Counted from the stretch's first letter, positions 16,291 through 28,106 are shown. The stretch is DNA of 64,000 nucleotides from UBA1952 sp965246905 (GCA_965246905.1 CBDFFZ010000015.1:185269-249268); one strand, 5' to 3'. Notes: generated by a model not told the origin, from the sequence alone. Made by a program: numbers and translations.

Positions 16291-19200
16291 TTAACGCATG
16301 ATGTACATCTTGCCAAAGCCATTCTTAAAGTACTTATCGGCGCCGCCATCACGGTGTTCGATGTCATTTCCGTTGAGCGAGGTAGCTATGCGATACATAT
16401 ATACGCCGTTACCTAATAGCTGGCCATACTGGTCGCGGCCGTCCCACTTATATTCCGTCATATTGCGGCCTATATGGAGCGGGCCAAGCTCGCCTTTGGT
16501 AATTTCCCGTACTACCTTGCCGGTAACGCTCAGTATCTGCACCTTAAGCTGGGACGGTATCTGCGAGCCGGTGATGGTAAACAGGAACGAGGTAGCCGTA
16601 GAGAATGGATTCGGATAGTTGAGCACATTGGTAATGGTAGGCTTGTTGATCACATCGAAAACCACCTTATAGCTTGCCTTTGTGTTGTTGCCATCCGGCG
16701 TGCCTGCGCTGTTGCCTGCGCGGTCGGTGCCGGTTACAGTAAGCGTATAGGTATCGTCTTCGAGCTTTTTAGTAATCTCAACGATAGCCTCGTTTTTACC
16801 ATTCGCGCCAGCCTGACCGGGGATGAACTTTACAGTGCTGCCATCAAATGGAACAGGGATGCTTTTATGCTCCGGCTTCTGCCCTTCAAGCGTAATGCGT
16901 ACAAGGCTTGTATCATCGAGGGCCAGGTAATTGTTGTCATCTTTCAGCAGGATTTTAATGAACGGCTTGGCAGAAACGATATCGTTATTAAGGATGTGTA
17001 CACCGTCAAACGTTACATCGAGCAGCGGGTTACGATTATCTACCCCAATGTTGAAGGGCAGGTAACCGAGGTTGTTCGGGTGGTATTGCTCCGGCTGGTC
17101 TTCATTCGGATTCACCTCTACAAAAAGGTTATTGGCACCGGGATAGCTTCTTGGATCGAAGGAGATGGACGCATTGAGCGTATCATTGCCCGGCAGCTTA
17201 CGGTAGCGCTTGGGGCTACCAGGAATGTTGCTGGTTACGCCATTTGAATTGATCACTTTATAGCTGACGAGCATACTGTCCATAGCTATGGGCGTAAGGT
17301 TTTCTACTGCTACCGACAAAGTCTGCTGCTGGCCTGTTTGCAATGAATCCGCAAAGGCAAAATTCAGGGATGGATTCAGTGCAGCTTCCGGCACCGGCTG
17401 ATAGAGTACGCGCCAGTAGTTGAGCTGCGGCGCAGTAACGCTTAGGCTATCCTTCGTTTTCCATTCCAGCCTTATTTTTGAATACTGTGCTGCGCTGATG
17501 AAGCTTAGCGATGTATCCCGCGCAGGACCCTGGTAAAGGAAGGTTTCATTACCAGCTTTGGTAATACCGTAGATGTGCACATTAGCCGTATCATTTTGGG
17601 GAAAATTATCATCGGGGTGCATTTTCCATTTAAGCTGCTGCCATTCTTTTGCAGGGCCAATGATGGTGCTCTGCAGGTCGCCGTACTGATCGTGCGATTT
17701 GATATGTACATCAAGCGTGGCCTGTACGCCAGGATTAGCAAAGGTGTCAAGGGGTTGAAACTCTGAAGCAGGACGGCCCTTTTTCAGCGCCATAATAAAG
17801 GTCATGGGCCGGTTAAAAGAATCTATTTTATTGAAGCCGAGGCGCTTGAGCGTATGGTAAAGCGAGCTGTCACGTTTGTGGTATATAGCAGTATCTGCTT
17901 GCCATTCATTCACAAAGATGGGAGACGATACACCCTGGAAATAAGAGTTGCGGATGATGATGTAATTGCCGTTCGGAATGCTGTCCAGATACTTCATAGC
18001 TTGTAGGCGGCCGCATTCGGCGAAGGTGGCAAACTCGATGATATGGTACCCTTTGGTAAGGTCGGAGATCGGGTAAACACAGGTCATCTGCTGGCCGTTG
18101 GGCCTGTTTTTCCAGGTTTGTCCGGTTACGGAATCTACCACCATGATGCCCAGAATACCATTTGTGCTCTGGCCTCCACGCTGAATTTTTGTCGAGTTCA
18201 GGTATATTTCATTGTTCTCAGCACCGGTACCAACTACGCCACTGTTGAACTCAAAAAGATTATCGCGGAAAGGATAAGTAAAATGGCGGTTTTCCGGCAG
18301 GGTCAGATTATTATAGCCATCCTGCGTGTATTGGTAATAATGGCTTTGGTTCCAGCCATCCGAGCCATTAGCGAGGTAGATGAAAGAGCTGCCGCTCCAT
18401 TGCCGGTTGCCATTTACCACACTGTCATTCGCACAGCGCCAGTAATAGACCACGCTATCTGTCATAGGCCTAGAAGGCGTCCATTTTATCACGCCGCCTT
18501 TACTATTAATGGTTGTTGATTGCTTTGCCGCGCTGTTGAAAAGCGTAGTAGTATCCATCTCTATAACATACCTTCCCATCGGGCGGAAAGCATTGAGCGT
18601 AGAGGCTTTGAGTGTAACACCCTGCTGGTACACTATAGAGAATTCATAAGGATATACAGGGATCAGGTTATCAGAATAAATGAACTGCTCCAGCACAGCG
18701 GTATTGTTCAGCTCGTTCAGCTCATCATACTTATCCGGAGCATCGATCTTTACGGTGTATTTATTTAGGCCGAGGTCTGCAATCTTATTAACCGGCACCC
18801 ATACATAGGCAGTATCACTGTTGAGTAAGTTGGCGATCTGATAAGTTCTGGTAGCCGTAAGCGTGCCGGCAGGCGAGCGATGCTCTACTTTTACCGTTAC
18901 CGTATCATGGATCACCCGGCCGAGATTGTAACTTATAATGCGCAGGCGGAAGGAATCAAGCGAGGTAGTTACATTAGCGGGTATGGCGGAGATGCCCTCT
19001 GCGCTTACATGAAAATCGGGCTTGGCCGGCGCAAAAACAGGCAGCAAAGGGTCGCCGTTCAGGATCTGGCTTTCCAATTGGGTAAGGTATGCGCTGCCAT
19101 TTATATCAGCGCCCTGCGTCTGCCCGTCTGCATAGATCGTATTATAAGTATGCATGGCATGCAAGCCAAGTGTGCCGCCATAGTTATTGTAGGCAATACT

Positions 19201-21411
19201 GCTATAATAATCGAGCAGGTAATCATTCAGGAAATTAGTATATCCATAATTATCCGTAGCCAGCATAGCAACAGAACCAGCTGTGGGCGCGAGTGTATAA
19301 TGCTCACTGTACGTTTTTACAGTAGAGGCCGCAAACATCTGTCCCACATCGCAGCCAAGCGCCAGGAATATGGGTATTCTTGGCAGGCTATGATAAGTAG
19401 ATGGGTCAGGAATGTTATAATAAAGAGTTGTGGGGGATGCATGGCCCAGATAAGTGATCATGCTTACGCCGCCATTGATAAGGGAATCGACTTTCTCACG
19501 CTCTATAAATGTACCGGCACCGGAGTTGTCGCTGAAGAAGCTGTACACTTTTGCGCCGATCAGCGTATCCTCAATAATCCGGCGGCCTGCTTCCAAAGTA
19601 GGCGCGAGCGTATTGTTCAGCTCATCTTTGCTTTGCGCACCCGCAATATGCATCACACGCTTTTTCCAGAGTTCAGTGGCTGCTGTAGGGAAAGCAGCCG
19701 ATTTCAGCGCCCCTTCATAAGCAATGACCTTATCAAGATAAGTGCTTATCTCTGTCCCGTCCCATACGGATACACGGCCTATCTGTAGTTTTTGGGTATG
19801 ATCATTGCCGGCACCGAAATTTACAAAATCAATATCAGAGCCCGGACTGCCATATACCGGCACGATAGGGAAGGTATATACCGATGGGTTGCTGTAATAT
19901 TCTTTATACTGATCGTACTGCAGGCCGTGGCCAATAATATTTACTGCTACAGGGCGGATATTCCAGCTATCATAAGCATACTTCAGGAAGTGGCGAATGC
20001 TGAGCGGATGCGTTTCATAACCGTAGGCAAATTCATCATATAGATCAGTAACATTCGCTACCTGCACGGTATGCAGCCCTCCCTGAGCGCTCTGGCGATA
20101 GGTTTTATAGCGGGCTAACTGGTCTTCTCCGTTATAAGGCTGCATAAGCCTGCTGTGCGAAATAATGATGTAATCGCCCTGGTTAGCGCTCTGCGTATAG
20201 TTTTTAAACTGTAGGGTTTTTGCGGTAACAAGCACGCCGGCTGTGCCATCAACACTCAGTATAAGGGAGCGCTCGGTACCGGAAGGCTGGATGTAAAACC
20301 GTGTTTTGCCGCCTGCCAAATCGCCGGCATACCATTTGCCGGAGGTAAGATCATACAGTCGCGCGGTACCCGATACATTGGTAAACTCGAGGTACTGGCT
20401 GCTGCCCGATGCAGGTAGCTTAAAGGAAAAATAATTAAGCCCGGCCACATCGAAATTGCGGGGATACTGCAACTCTGCAAATGCCACGCCCCAAACATCA
20501 TAGGTGCTGTTGCTTTTTTGCGGGACAAGCTGCGTGTAGCCGATCGTATTATTGGCAGCAAGGGCCGAAAGCGGCACATTGGCTGTAAAGAGCTTCGTCT
20601 GGGAAGCGCCTGATGAAGCATTGCCTACAGCACTGCTGTTTACAGCGATATTGACGCTGGATGCATTGTGATAGGTACGGTTGCCGATAGATGTGCGTAA
20701 TATCGCAGCAACAGCAACAGAGGCAATATTGGGCGTAGCCAGCATAACGCTTGTTGCACCGGTATAAACGATCTGCGCAGCTACCAGCCCTTCACCATTC
20801 TGAAAAGAAGGCGAGAAAAAAGGATTGCCGGGATTGGGTGATGTGCCGCTGTAATCCAAAGTAGTATCATGGCTCGGCCCTTCGATCATTCTATCTTTAA
20901 AATAGCTGCCTACAGTAGCCAGGTTGTAAGCCTGCGCAGGGGGCGGAGTAGGGGGAATGCTGTTGGTTGCCTGTGTGTAGCGTAAATGCCCACCACCATT
21001 ATCGTAGGTAAGAAAATAAGCAGCAGTATCTGTAAACAGGGAAATGTTTGGGTTGAGCTGCCAGGAAGCATCGGCATAGAGCTCCTTATCCAGTGTGCCA
21101 TCTGCGCCACGGCCGGCAAATTCGATGTAATCGCTGCTGCCCATCGTTTCCGCAGAAAGATAGACGGGTACTTCCTGCCCATCACGGTAGAGCTTATAAT
21201 TGGAGCCTGCCACGCTTGCCGGCACGCCTGCTGCCGTAAGTTCTGCACGTGTAATGCGGTACATGCCGGCTTTGACCACCTTGAATTTGTAATAGGTTTT
21301 GCTGTAATCGATCCATTCATTGCCATACTGCCCGCTTTGTGCAAAAGCGGGTAAGGTAAAAAATGTGCAGGCAAGCGCAAACAGCGTAATGGGTAAAATG
21401 CGTTTCATCAT
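16291..21411 (-). CDS. Gingipain-fold (C25) sortase-like protein, PorU2 type
   Basis: A 1706-aa secreted protein. Signal peptide at residues 1-25 (ITLFALACTFFTLPAFAQ). The central caspase/gingipain-like C25 domain carries His at about 655 in SMITYLGHASPTTL and Cys at about 686 in PIFLALGCDVGQMF, the catalytic pair. N-terminal beta domains precede it; the C-terminal half has CARDB/Ig-like repeats (PDFHVSAEGISAIPANVTT) and ends in a FlgD-like domain (NYPNPFSTATSFLF, KWDGRDQYGQLLGNGVYMYR). PorU in P. gingivalis is near 1150 aa, so this is the longer PorU2-like class. The T9SS sortase cuts C-terminal signals from cargo and attaches it to the surface. It follows a PorV-like gene by 21 bases. Confidence 0.82.
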   Translation of the reverse strand: MMKRILPITLFALACTFFTLPAFAQSGQYGNEWIDYSKTYYKFKVVKAGMYRITRAELTAAGVPASVAGSNYKLYRDGQEVPVYLSAETMGSSDYIEFAGRGADGTLDKELYADASWQLNPNISLFTDTAAYFLTYDNGGGHLRYTQATNSIPPTPPPAQAYNLATVGSYFKDRMIEGPSHDTTLDYSGTSPNPGNPFFSPSFQNGEGLVAAQIVYTGATSVMLATPNIASVAVAAILRTSIGNRTYHNASSVNIAVNSSAVGNASSGASQTKLFTANVPLSALAANNTIGYTQLVPQKSNSTYDVWGVAFAELQYPRNFDVAGLNYFSFKLPASGSSQYLEFTNVSGTARLYDLTSGKWYAGDLAGGKTRFYIQPSGTERSLILSVDGTAGVLVTAKTLQFKNYTQSANQGDYIIISHSRLMQPYNGEDQLARYKTYRQSAQGGLHTVQVANVTDLYDEFAYGYETHPLSIRHFLKYAYDSWNIRPVAVNIIGHGLQYDQYKEYYSNPSVYTFPIVPVYGSPGSDIDFVNFGAGNDHTQKLQIGRVSVWDGTEISTYLDKVIAYEGALKSAAFPTAATELWKKRVMHIAGAQSKDELNNTLAPTLEAGRRIIEDTLIGAKVYSFFSDNSGAGTFIEREKVDSLINGGVSMITYLGHASPTTLYYNIPDPSTYHSLPRIPIFLALGCDVGQMFAASTVKTYSEHYTLAPTAGSVAMLATDNYGYTNFLNDYLLDYYSSIAYNNYGGTLGLHAMHTYNTIYADGQTQGADINGSAYLTQLESQILNGDPLLPVFAPAKPDFHVSAEGISAIPANVTTSLDSFRLRIISYNLGRVIHDTVTVKVEHRSPAGTLTATRTYQIANLLNSDTAYVWVPVNKIADLGLNKYTVKIDAPDKYDELNELNNTAVLEQFIYSDNLIPVYPYEFSIVYQQGVTLKASTLNAFRPMGRYVIEMDTTTLFNSAAKQSTTINSKGGVIKWTPSRPMTDSVVYYWRCANDSVVNGNRQWSGSSFIYLANGSDGWNQSHYYQYTQDGYNNLTLPENRHFTYPFRDNLFEFNSGVVGTGAENNEIYLNSTKIQRGGQSTNGILGIMVVDSVTGQTWKNRPNGQQMTCVYPISDLTKGYHIIEFATFAECGRLQAMKYLDSIPNGNYIIIRNSYFQGVSSPIFVNEWQADTAIYHKRDSSLYHTLKRLGFNKIDSFNRPMTFIMALKKGRPASEFQPLDTFANPGVQATLDVHIKSHDQYGDLQSTIIGPAKEWQQLKWKMHPDDNFPQNDTANVHIYGITKAGNETFLYQGPARDTSLSFISAAQYSKIRLEWKTKDSLSVTAPQLNYWRVLYQPVPEAALNPSLNFAFADSLQTGQQQTLSVAVENLTPIAMDSMLVSYKVINSNGVTSNIPGSPKRYRKLPGNDTLNASISFDPRSYPGANNLFVEVNPNEDQPEQYHPNNLGYLPFNIGVDNRNPLLDVTFDGVHILNNDIVSAKPFIKILLKDDNNYLALDDTSLVRITLEGQKPEHKSIPVPFDGSTVKFIPGQAGANGKNEAIVEITKKLEDDTYTLTVTGTDRAGNSAGTPDGNNTKASYKVVFDVINKPTITNVLNYPNPFSTATSFLFTITGSQIPSQLKVQILSVTGKVVREITKGELGPLHIGRNMTEYKWDGRDQYGQLLGNGVYMYRIATSLNGNDIEHRDGGADKYFKNGFGKMYIMR

Positions 21412-21432
21412 TCTAATAAGGATTAGTATTCG

Positions 21433-22608
21433 TTAGGGTTTTTCAATTGGAGTTGTGGTTTCAACAGGTGCTGTACCAGTTTCCGGCTTTTTGCGGGAGG
21501 TGCGTGCGCGGTTAAGATCAAGCCGCAGGGATACTATATGCGAGAAGAGCGGGTTGGATTGCGTTTGCAGGCTCGTATAGCAATAGTCGATCATCAGCGC
21601 ATTCAGCTTTACGCCCACACCTACAGAAGGCTGGAAGATCGTGTACTGCTGCAGGTTCAGGGTATCGCGGTCGTCTTTCACGCGTTGAATATTGCCGAGG
21701 CCGATGCGGAGAAAAACAGCATTTTTATAGCTTGCCTCGATGCCGGCATGAGGGTCCAGGCTCAGGTCGGCATTGTTGGCTAATGTATTGCGCTGACCAT
21801 CCGTAGTAATATCCGCATCAATCTCTGCCATTACCTGAATAGGCTTGCCGGCTTTGGTGAAATAACGCGCCAGCCCGATGTTGAAGCGCGGGTACATTAC
21901 TTCATAGGATTTTACAGGTATCTCATTGCCCGTTTCGCCAAAAACTTTCTTTTCCTGATCGCTCAGGTGGAAGCTCCAGGATGTGTAAGTAGTGGTAATA
22001 TCCTTAAGCATAATACCGAACTTCCAGCGGCGGTAGCTTGCCTGCAGGCCCGCATCGATACCGGCTCCCCAGGCATTGGCCATACTGCCTATATGCCGGT
22101 AGATGATCTTGGCATTAACGCCGATATTGGTTTGAATCTCCGGGTTCTTAAAAATTTTCAGCCCCTGCGCATAGGTAATCAGGAAGGCATAATCACCTGC
22201 GGAAATAGACTTGAGTTTAGAATCATCGAAAGAGCCATCCGGCTGCACATAATCTATAGTATAGGCAATATCATCCGTAGCATAGCGGATAAACGAAAGG
22301 CCCAGCGAGCGCTGCTTGCCTTTGAGCGGCAGGGCAATGCCGGCATAATCGTATTTGGCATTCCCCGAAAAATACTCGGCATGCATAAGGCCTATCTGGT
22401 AATCGGACTTTATCTGCATCATGCCTGCGGGGTTATAGTAGGCCGATGTTACATCATTTGCCGTTGCTGCAACCGACCCGGCAAGCCCAAGCCCGCGGCC
22501 GCCAACGCCAATGTTTAGATATTCGTTTACATAGATGCGCTTCTGCGCTAATGCGCCTGCGGCGATGCTTAAAGACAAAAGGGTAAGCAGGGGTAATTTA
22601 TACTGCAT
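21433..22608 (-). CDS. porV: PorV/PorQ family T9SS outer-membrane protein
   Basis: A 391-aa FadL-like barrel. Signal peptide at residues 1-21 (LLTLLSLSIAAGALAQ) followed by the family opening VNEYLNIGVGGRGLGLAGSV and the strongly conserved NDVTSAYYNPAGMM. Later strands (LIDYCYTSLQTQSNPL, HIVSLRLDLNRA) complete the barrel; a short Pro/Thr-rich tail ends the protein. PorV shuttles cargo from the T9SS translocon to the sortase. It is the upstream gene of an operon with the PorU2-like gene (21-bp gap), the same pairing as porV-porU elsewhere. PorQ or a paralogue is possible, so the symbol is tentative. Confidence 0.8.
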   Translation of the reverse strand: MQYKLPLLTLLSLSIAAGALAQKRIYVNEYLNIGVGGRGLGLAGSVAATANDVTSAYYNPAGMMQIKSDYQIGLMHAEYFSGNAKYDYAGIALPLKGKQRSLGLSFIRYATDDIAYTIDYVQPDGSFDDSKLKSISAGDYAFLITYAQGLKIFKNPEIQTNIGVNAKIIYRHIGSMANAWGAGIDAGLQASYRRWKFGIMLKDITTTYTSWSFHLSDQEKKVFGETGNEIPVKSYEVMYPRFNIGLARYFTKAGKPIQVMAEIDADITTDGQRNTLANNADLSLDPHAGIEASYKNAVFLRIGLGNIQRVKDDRDTLNLQQYTIFQPSVGVGVKLNALMIDYCYTSLQTQSNPLFSHIVSLRLDLNRARTSRKKPETGTAPVETTTPIEKP

Positions 22609-22799
22609 GAAGATTAATTGAATGAACAGGATTTGGTGCGCAAAATTAAATTATATATTCCGTTAAATGATGTCCAATATGTTAATCGAAACGCTTTTCT
22701 CCGAATGATATTGTACGCTGCTCCGGCAAATAGGTCTATTAAATCCTCGCATCAGAGCTTATTTTCTTCCGGCGGGCATTATACGCCACGCCTATAGGC

Positions 22800-22807
22800 T
22801 ACTTTTG
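22800..22807 (+). promoter_or_regulatory. -7 box TACTTTTG for tyrS
   Basis: Fits TAnnTTTG, 23 bases before the ATG at 22831. The spacer 22609-22799 between divergent porV and tyrS otherwise shows nothing distinctive. Confidence 0.6.
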
Positions 22808-22830
22808 CTGGCCCAAAAACAGTAACCCAT

Positions 22831-24198
<1,368 letters not shown>

Positions 24199-24377
24199 GC
24201 ATTTCTGTGCCACGGTATGTAAAGCAATTGTCAGTTTTGTTGATTCTTGTTGCAGATATGCCTAACTATTATGTATTATTACGTGTCCATACACCAATGG
24301 ATGCCTTTTCTCCCAAAGAAGGCTGTAAAATCAAGCCGGATTATTAAAAATCATTAATCACCACCAAAAATAATTGT

Positions 24378-25157
24378 ATGAGATTAAAAAAGCTACACAT
24401 TGCCGGATCATTGCTCGTTGCCGGAATTACTATTACTACTCTTTCCTCGTCCAGTTCCGGCAATCCAAGTTCGATTGGCCGCAGTACCTCAGGTTGTGGC
24501 GGCGCGGGTTGCCATGGCGCTCAAAGCGGGGCCACTGTTATTGCGCTTTCAGGTATTCCTTCTACAGGTTGGCTTCCCAATGTTACCTATTCACTCATGC
24601 TTACCGTTACCAATGCCACCAAAACCAAAGCAGGCTTTGACCTTTCGGTAAATACCGGTACACTGACAGCTGGTTCTGGTACACAGCTTAACGGCACTAC
24701 AGAGATTCTTCATAATGTTCCCCAGGTCTTGTCTTCGGGTGCCGCAACATGGAGCTTTAGCTGGAAAGCTCCGGCCTCACGCAGTACTCCACTAACTGTG
24801 AAAATTGCAGGTAACGCAGTAAATGGGGATGGAGCCGCAAATGCTGCCGACAACTGGAATACCCAGACTGATATTTATGATGCTGCAGCCAATACATCTA
24901 TCAGCAACACCCTCGCTGAAGGCGGCTTTTCCATTTTTCCAAACCCTGCAAAAGATTTTCTGACCCTGACTGCAAAAGCCGGTACCGATATCCATGCTAC
25001 CGCAGTATCTGTAGATGGACGGTCTGTTGCATTAACTGCTGAAAAGACCGGCGCAGACCACTATCAGCTTACCCTTGGCCAACTGCCTGCCGGCCTCTAT
25101 ATGCTGGTACTTAATGCTGCCGGTAAAAATTACACCAGCCAGTTTGTAAAGCTATAA
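24378..25157 (+). CDS. Choice-of-anchor-V-like T9SS cargo protein with CX4CH motif
   Basis: A 259-aa surface or secreted protein. Residues 1-28 form a signal peptide. Right after it comes SGCGGAGCHGAQSG, a CX4CH motif resembling a variant heme-c site, in the choice-of-anchor V domain type. Residues about 40-165 are a beta-sandwich (GWLPNVTYSLMLTVTNATKT, TWSFSWKAPASRS). The end (FSIFPNPAKDFLTLTAKAG, LPAGLYMLVLNAAGKNYTSQ, FVKL) is a type A T9SS sorting domain. It is the short paralogue of the next gene, with near-identical head and tail. Export through T9SS is a firm inference; heme binding is only suggested by the motif. Confidence 0.8.
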   Translation: MRLKKLHIAGSLLVAGITITTLSSSSSGNPSSIGRSTSGCGGAGCHGAQSGATVIALSGIPSTGWLPNVTYSLMLTVTNATKTKAGFDLSVNTGTLTAGSGTQLNGTTEILHNVPQVLSSGAATWSFSWKAPASRSTPLTVKIAGNAVNGDGAANAADNWNTQTDIYDAAANTSISNTLAEGGFSIFPNPAKDFLTLTAKAGTDIHATAVSVDGRSVALTAEKTGADHYQLTLGQLPAGLYMLVLNAAGKNYTSQFVKL

Positions 25158-25535
25158 ATGCTATCGGTTCGCAATATTTGTATGCTCTGTAGATTTTCGC
25201 TCAGGCACACTTGTCAAAATTTCGTCATTCCGCAAGTACCTGAAGCGTTGATTCCATAGCTGTAGCGCAGATTTCCATGAATATATTTAGCTACCGAAGC
25301 ATTTGGTTGTCAATAATCAAAGCTGCATAACAGCACCGATTATCTACTTACTAAAGCAGCCTTTTAAACGGGCGGCCCCGAACATTCATTTACGAGGCCG
25401 CCCGTTTTTTATATTGAATTTGTAGATTAGTACCTGCATCCCGTATTCTTCTCTGCTTTCAACTTCCATTCCGGAAGTAAATATGCACCTTAACCTGTAT
25501 GCCTCATCCATTGCCTTCACACAAAAAACCAACGT
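25158..25535. other. 378-bp spacer with one terminator
   Basis: Separates the two paralogous T9SS cargo genes. Apart from the hairpin at 25366-25411 I see no gene or repeat. Confidence 0.6.
25366..25411 (+). terminator. Strong rho-independent terminator
   Basis: Perfect 12-bp stem AAACGGGCGGCC/GGCCGCCCGTTT followed by a T run; located 209 bases after the stop of the upstream gene. Confidence 0.9.
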
Positions 25536-28106
25536 ATGAAATTTAAAAAACTACACCTCATTAGCGGGCTGCTGATCGCCGGGCTGGGCATTTCCCTCCT
25601 GTCCTCTTATAGCTCCGGTATTACCAGCCAGCATACAGTTGGCTGCGGCGGCGGTGGCTGCCATGGCGCGCAGAGCGCAGGCACCATCATAGCCCTTACC
25701 GGCATCCCGGTTAGCGGCTGGGTACCCAGCACCAGCTATCCTCTTACGCTTACCGTAACCAATACCGCCAAAGTAGCGGCAGGCTTCAACTTCCTGTTCA
25801 GCGCCGGTACGCTTACCGCCGGTACAGGTATGGCACTCAGCGGGCTCGAAATGCGGCATACCTCGCCCAAAACAATGGTATCAGGTACATCAACCTGGAC
25901 TTTTAACTGGACTGCTCCTGCAAGCGGAACGTCTATTACTGTAAATATTGCGGGCAATGCTGTGAACTTAAATGGCTTTGCAGATGCCAATGATAACTGG
26001 AATACTGCAGTCCTCACTTTTAATGCAGCATCGACCGCAACCGCACCTACGGCTACTACTACGGCTGCAACCGGCGTAACAGCTACTACTGCAACCCTTA
26101 CAGGTACCATTAATGCCAACGGCGCAAGCACTGCCGTATCATTTGAATACGGCACTACGGTTGCTTACGGCAGTACGGTTACCGGCGCACCTGCAACGGC
26201 CACCGGCACCACCAGCACCAGTATTACAGGTGCCGTATCCGGCCTGGCGCCTGCTACGCTGTACCATTACCGCATAAAAGGCGTAAACAGCGTGGGTACC
26301 GGTAATGGGGCCGACCTCACTTTTACTACGGCTGCAGCTACAGCTGCGCCAACGGCCACAACCTTGCCCGCCACAGCTATTACCACTACTACTGCTACCC
26401 TGAACGGCAGCATTAATGCTAATAATGCCAGCACTACCATCTCCTTTGAATATGGTACAACAGTAGCCTATGGCACCACGGCAACTGCAACACCAGCAAC
26501 CGCAACCGGAGCCACAGCCACCCTAGCAAGCTCAGCCTTATCCGGCCTTGCCCCAGGTACACTTTATCACTACCGCATTAAAGGAGTAAACAGTGTAGGC
26601 ACCACCAATGGCAATGATCTGACCTTCACGACGGCAGCCGCGGCTACAGCTCCAACAGCCACTACCCTTGCTGCCAATGTTATTACCACGGTCAGCGCTC
26701 AGCTCAATGGCAGCGTGAATGCCAACAGCTCCAGCACCACGGTAACCTTTGAATATGGCACTACTACTACCTACGGCACTACCGTAAACGCTACCCCGAA
26801 TACAGTAACCGGCAGCACCATAACTTTCGTCAACGCACCTATCACAGGGCTTACGCCTTCTACGCTCTATCATTACCGTATTATAGCGGTAAACGGAATC
26901 GGCACTACCAATGGCAACGACCTCACTTTTACCACAGCTGCCATCACTGCTCCTACCGTCAATACAACAGGCGCAACCGGCATTACCGCTACCGGCGGCA
27001 CCCTCAACGGTTCTGTTAATGCCAATGGCTCTACTGCCACCGTAACTTTTGAATACGGCACCACCACTGCCTATGGAAGCACCATAAACGCAACACCGGG
27101 CACTATCGTTACCAATGGCTCCATAAGTGCTGTTTTAACCGGACTTCTGCCCGGTACGCTCTACCATTACCGCGCTGTTGCAGTAAACAGCATCGGCACT
27201 ACCAATGGGGGCGACCGTACGTTTACCACTACCATACAGCCCGTTGCCCCAAATGCTGTCACGCTTGCGGCTACTGCTATTACCGGATCCGGAGCCACGC
27301 TCAATGGCAGTGTTACCGCCGGCAACTCCGGCACATCGGTAAGCTTCCGCTATGGCACTACGCCCGCTTATGGCACCTCTGTCAATGCCACGCCAGGTAC
27401 TGTTACCGGCAATACGGCAACCAATGTAAGCGCTAATATCAGCGGCCTTGCCTCTTCCACTCTTTACCACTACCGGGTATTTGTAACCAATGCGCTTGGC
27501 ACGGACTCCGGCGCGGACCTTACTTTTACCACCGGCATCGTAGTTATTGCACCGCCAACCCTTACAGTTGGCGCTACAACCGGCTTAAACAATAATGGCG
27601 CAACGGTAAACGGTACGGTAAATGCCAATGGCACCGCTACAACGATCACGGTAGAGTATGGCCAGTCGCTGATTTACGGCCTTACCCGGAATGTGACGCC
27701 TAATAACATAAGCACCAATGCCGTAACACCGATCAGTGCTGTGCTTACCGGCCTCCTGCCCAATAAGGTCTATCACTTCCGCTTTAAGGCGGTAAATGCA
27801 GGCGGTACTGTTTACAGCAGCGATGCTACCTTCAGCACCACGAATCTTTCCATCGGCTCCTTCAGCGAGGGCGGACTCGGCATCTACCCGAATCCTGCGC
27901 AGCAGCAACTGATCCTTACGGTGAAGAGCGGGGCTAAGATTTCGGTAGCTGCAACGGCGGTGAACGGAAGCGTGATTGCCCTGGCAGCACAGGAAATCGC
28001 CGCAGGCCAGTATGCGATCAATACCGCTGAGCTTGCACCGGGCACTTACCTGCTGTTGGTTAATTCGGATGGTAAAACTTATACAACAAGATTTGTGAAG
28101 CAATAA
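25536..28106 (+). CDS. Choice-of-anchor-V-like T9SS cargo protein with six Fn3-like repeats
   Basis: An 856-aa surface protein. The N-terminus (signal peptide about 1-28, then GCGGGGCHGAQSAG with CX4CH, then the beta-sandwich) and the C-terminal T9SS sorting domain (LGIYPNPAQQQLILTVKSG, LAPGTYLLLVNSDGKTYTTR, FVKQ) match the preceding gene. Between them, from about residue 168 to 780, are six repeats of about 95-105 residues, each of the form A-x-LNGSVNAN, then VSFEYGTTxAYG, then LxPxTLYHYRIKAVNSxG and LTFTT. This is a fibronectin type III-like adhesive stalk. The two genes are clearly paralogues that differ by the stalk. Codon use is Thr/Ala-rich. Confidence 0.85.
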   Translation: MKFKKLHLISGLLIAGLGISLLSSYSSGITSQHTVGCGGGGCHGAQSAGTIIALTGIPVSGWVPSTSYPLTLTVTNTAKVAAGFNFLFSAGTLTAGTGMALSGLEMRHTSPKTMVSGTSTWTFNWTAPASGTSITVNIAGNAVNLNGFADANDNWNTAVLTFNAASTATAPTATTTAATGVTATTATLTGTINANGASTAVSFEYGTTVAYGSTVTGAPATATGTTSTSITGAVSGLAPATLYHYRIKGVNSVGTGNGADLTFTTAAATAAPTATTLPATAITTTTATLNGSINANNASTTISFEYGTTVAYGTTATATPATATGATATLASSALSGLAPGTLYHYRIKGVNSVGTTNGNDLTFTTAAAATAPTATTLAANVITTVSAQLNGSVNANSSSTTVTFEYGTTTTYGTTVNATPNTVTGSTITFVNAPITGLTPSTLYHYRIIAVNGIGTTNGNDLTFTTAAITAPTVNTTGATGITATGGTLNGSVNANGSTATVTFEYGTTTAYGSTINATPGTIVTNGSISAVLTGLLPGTLYHYRAVAVNSIGTTNGGDRTFTTTIQPVAPNAVTLAATAITGSGATLNGSVTAGNSGTSVSFRYGTTPAYGTSVNATPGTVTGNTATNVSANISGLASSTLYHYRVFVTNALGTDSGADLTFTTGIVVIAPPTLTVGATTGLNNNGATVNGTVNANGTATTITVEYGQSLIYGLTRNVTPNNISTNAVTPISAVLTGLLPNKVYHFRFKAVNAGGTVYSSDATFSTTNLSIGSFSEGGLGIYPNPAQQQLILTVKSGAKISVAATAVNGSVIALAAQEIAAGQYAINTAELAPGTYLLLVNSDGKTYTTRFVKQ

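Noticed and set aside
18880..19788. 302-codon open frame on the plus strand
   Set aside because: Antisense to the PorU2-like gene; no recognisable domain, while the minus strand holds the catalytic His and Cys here.
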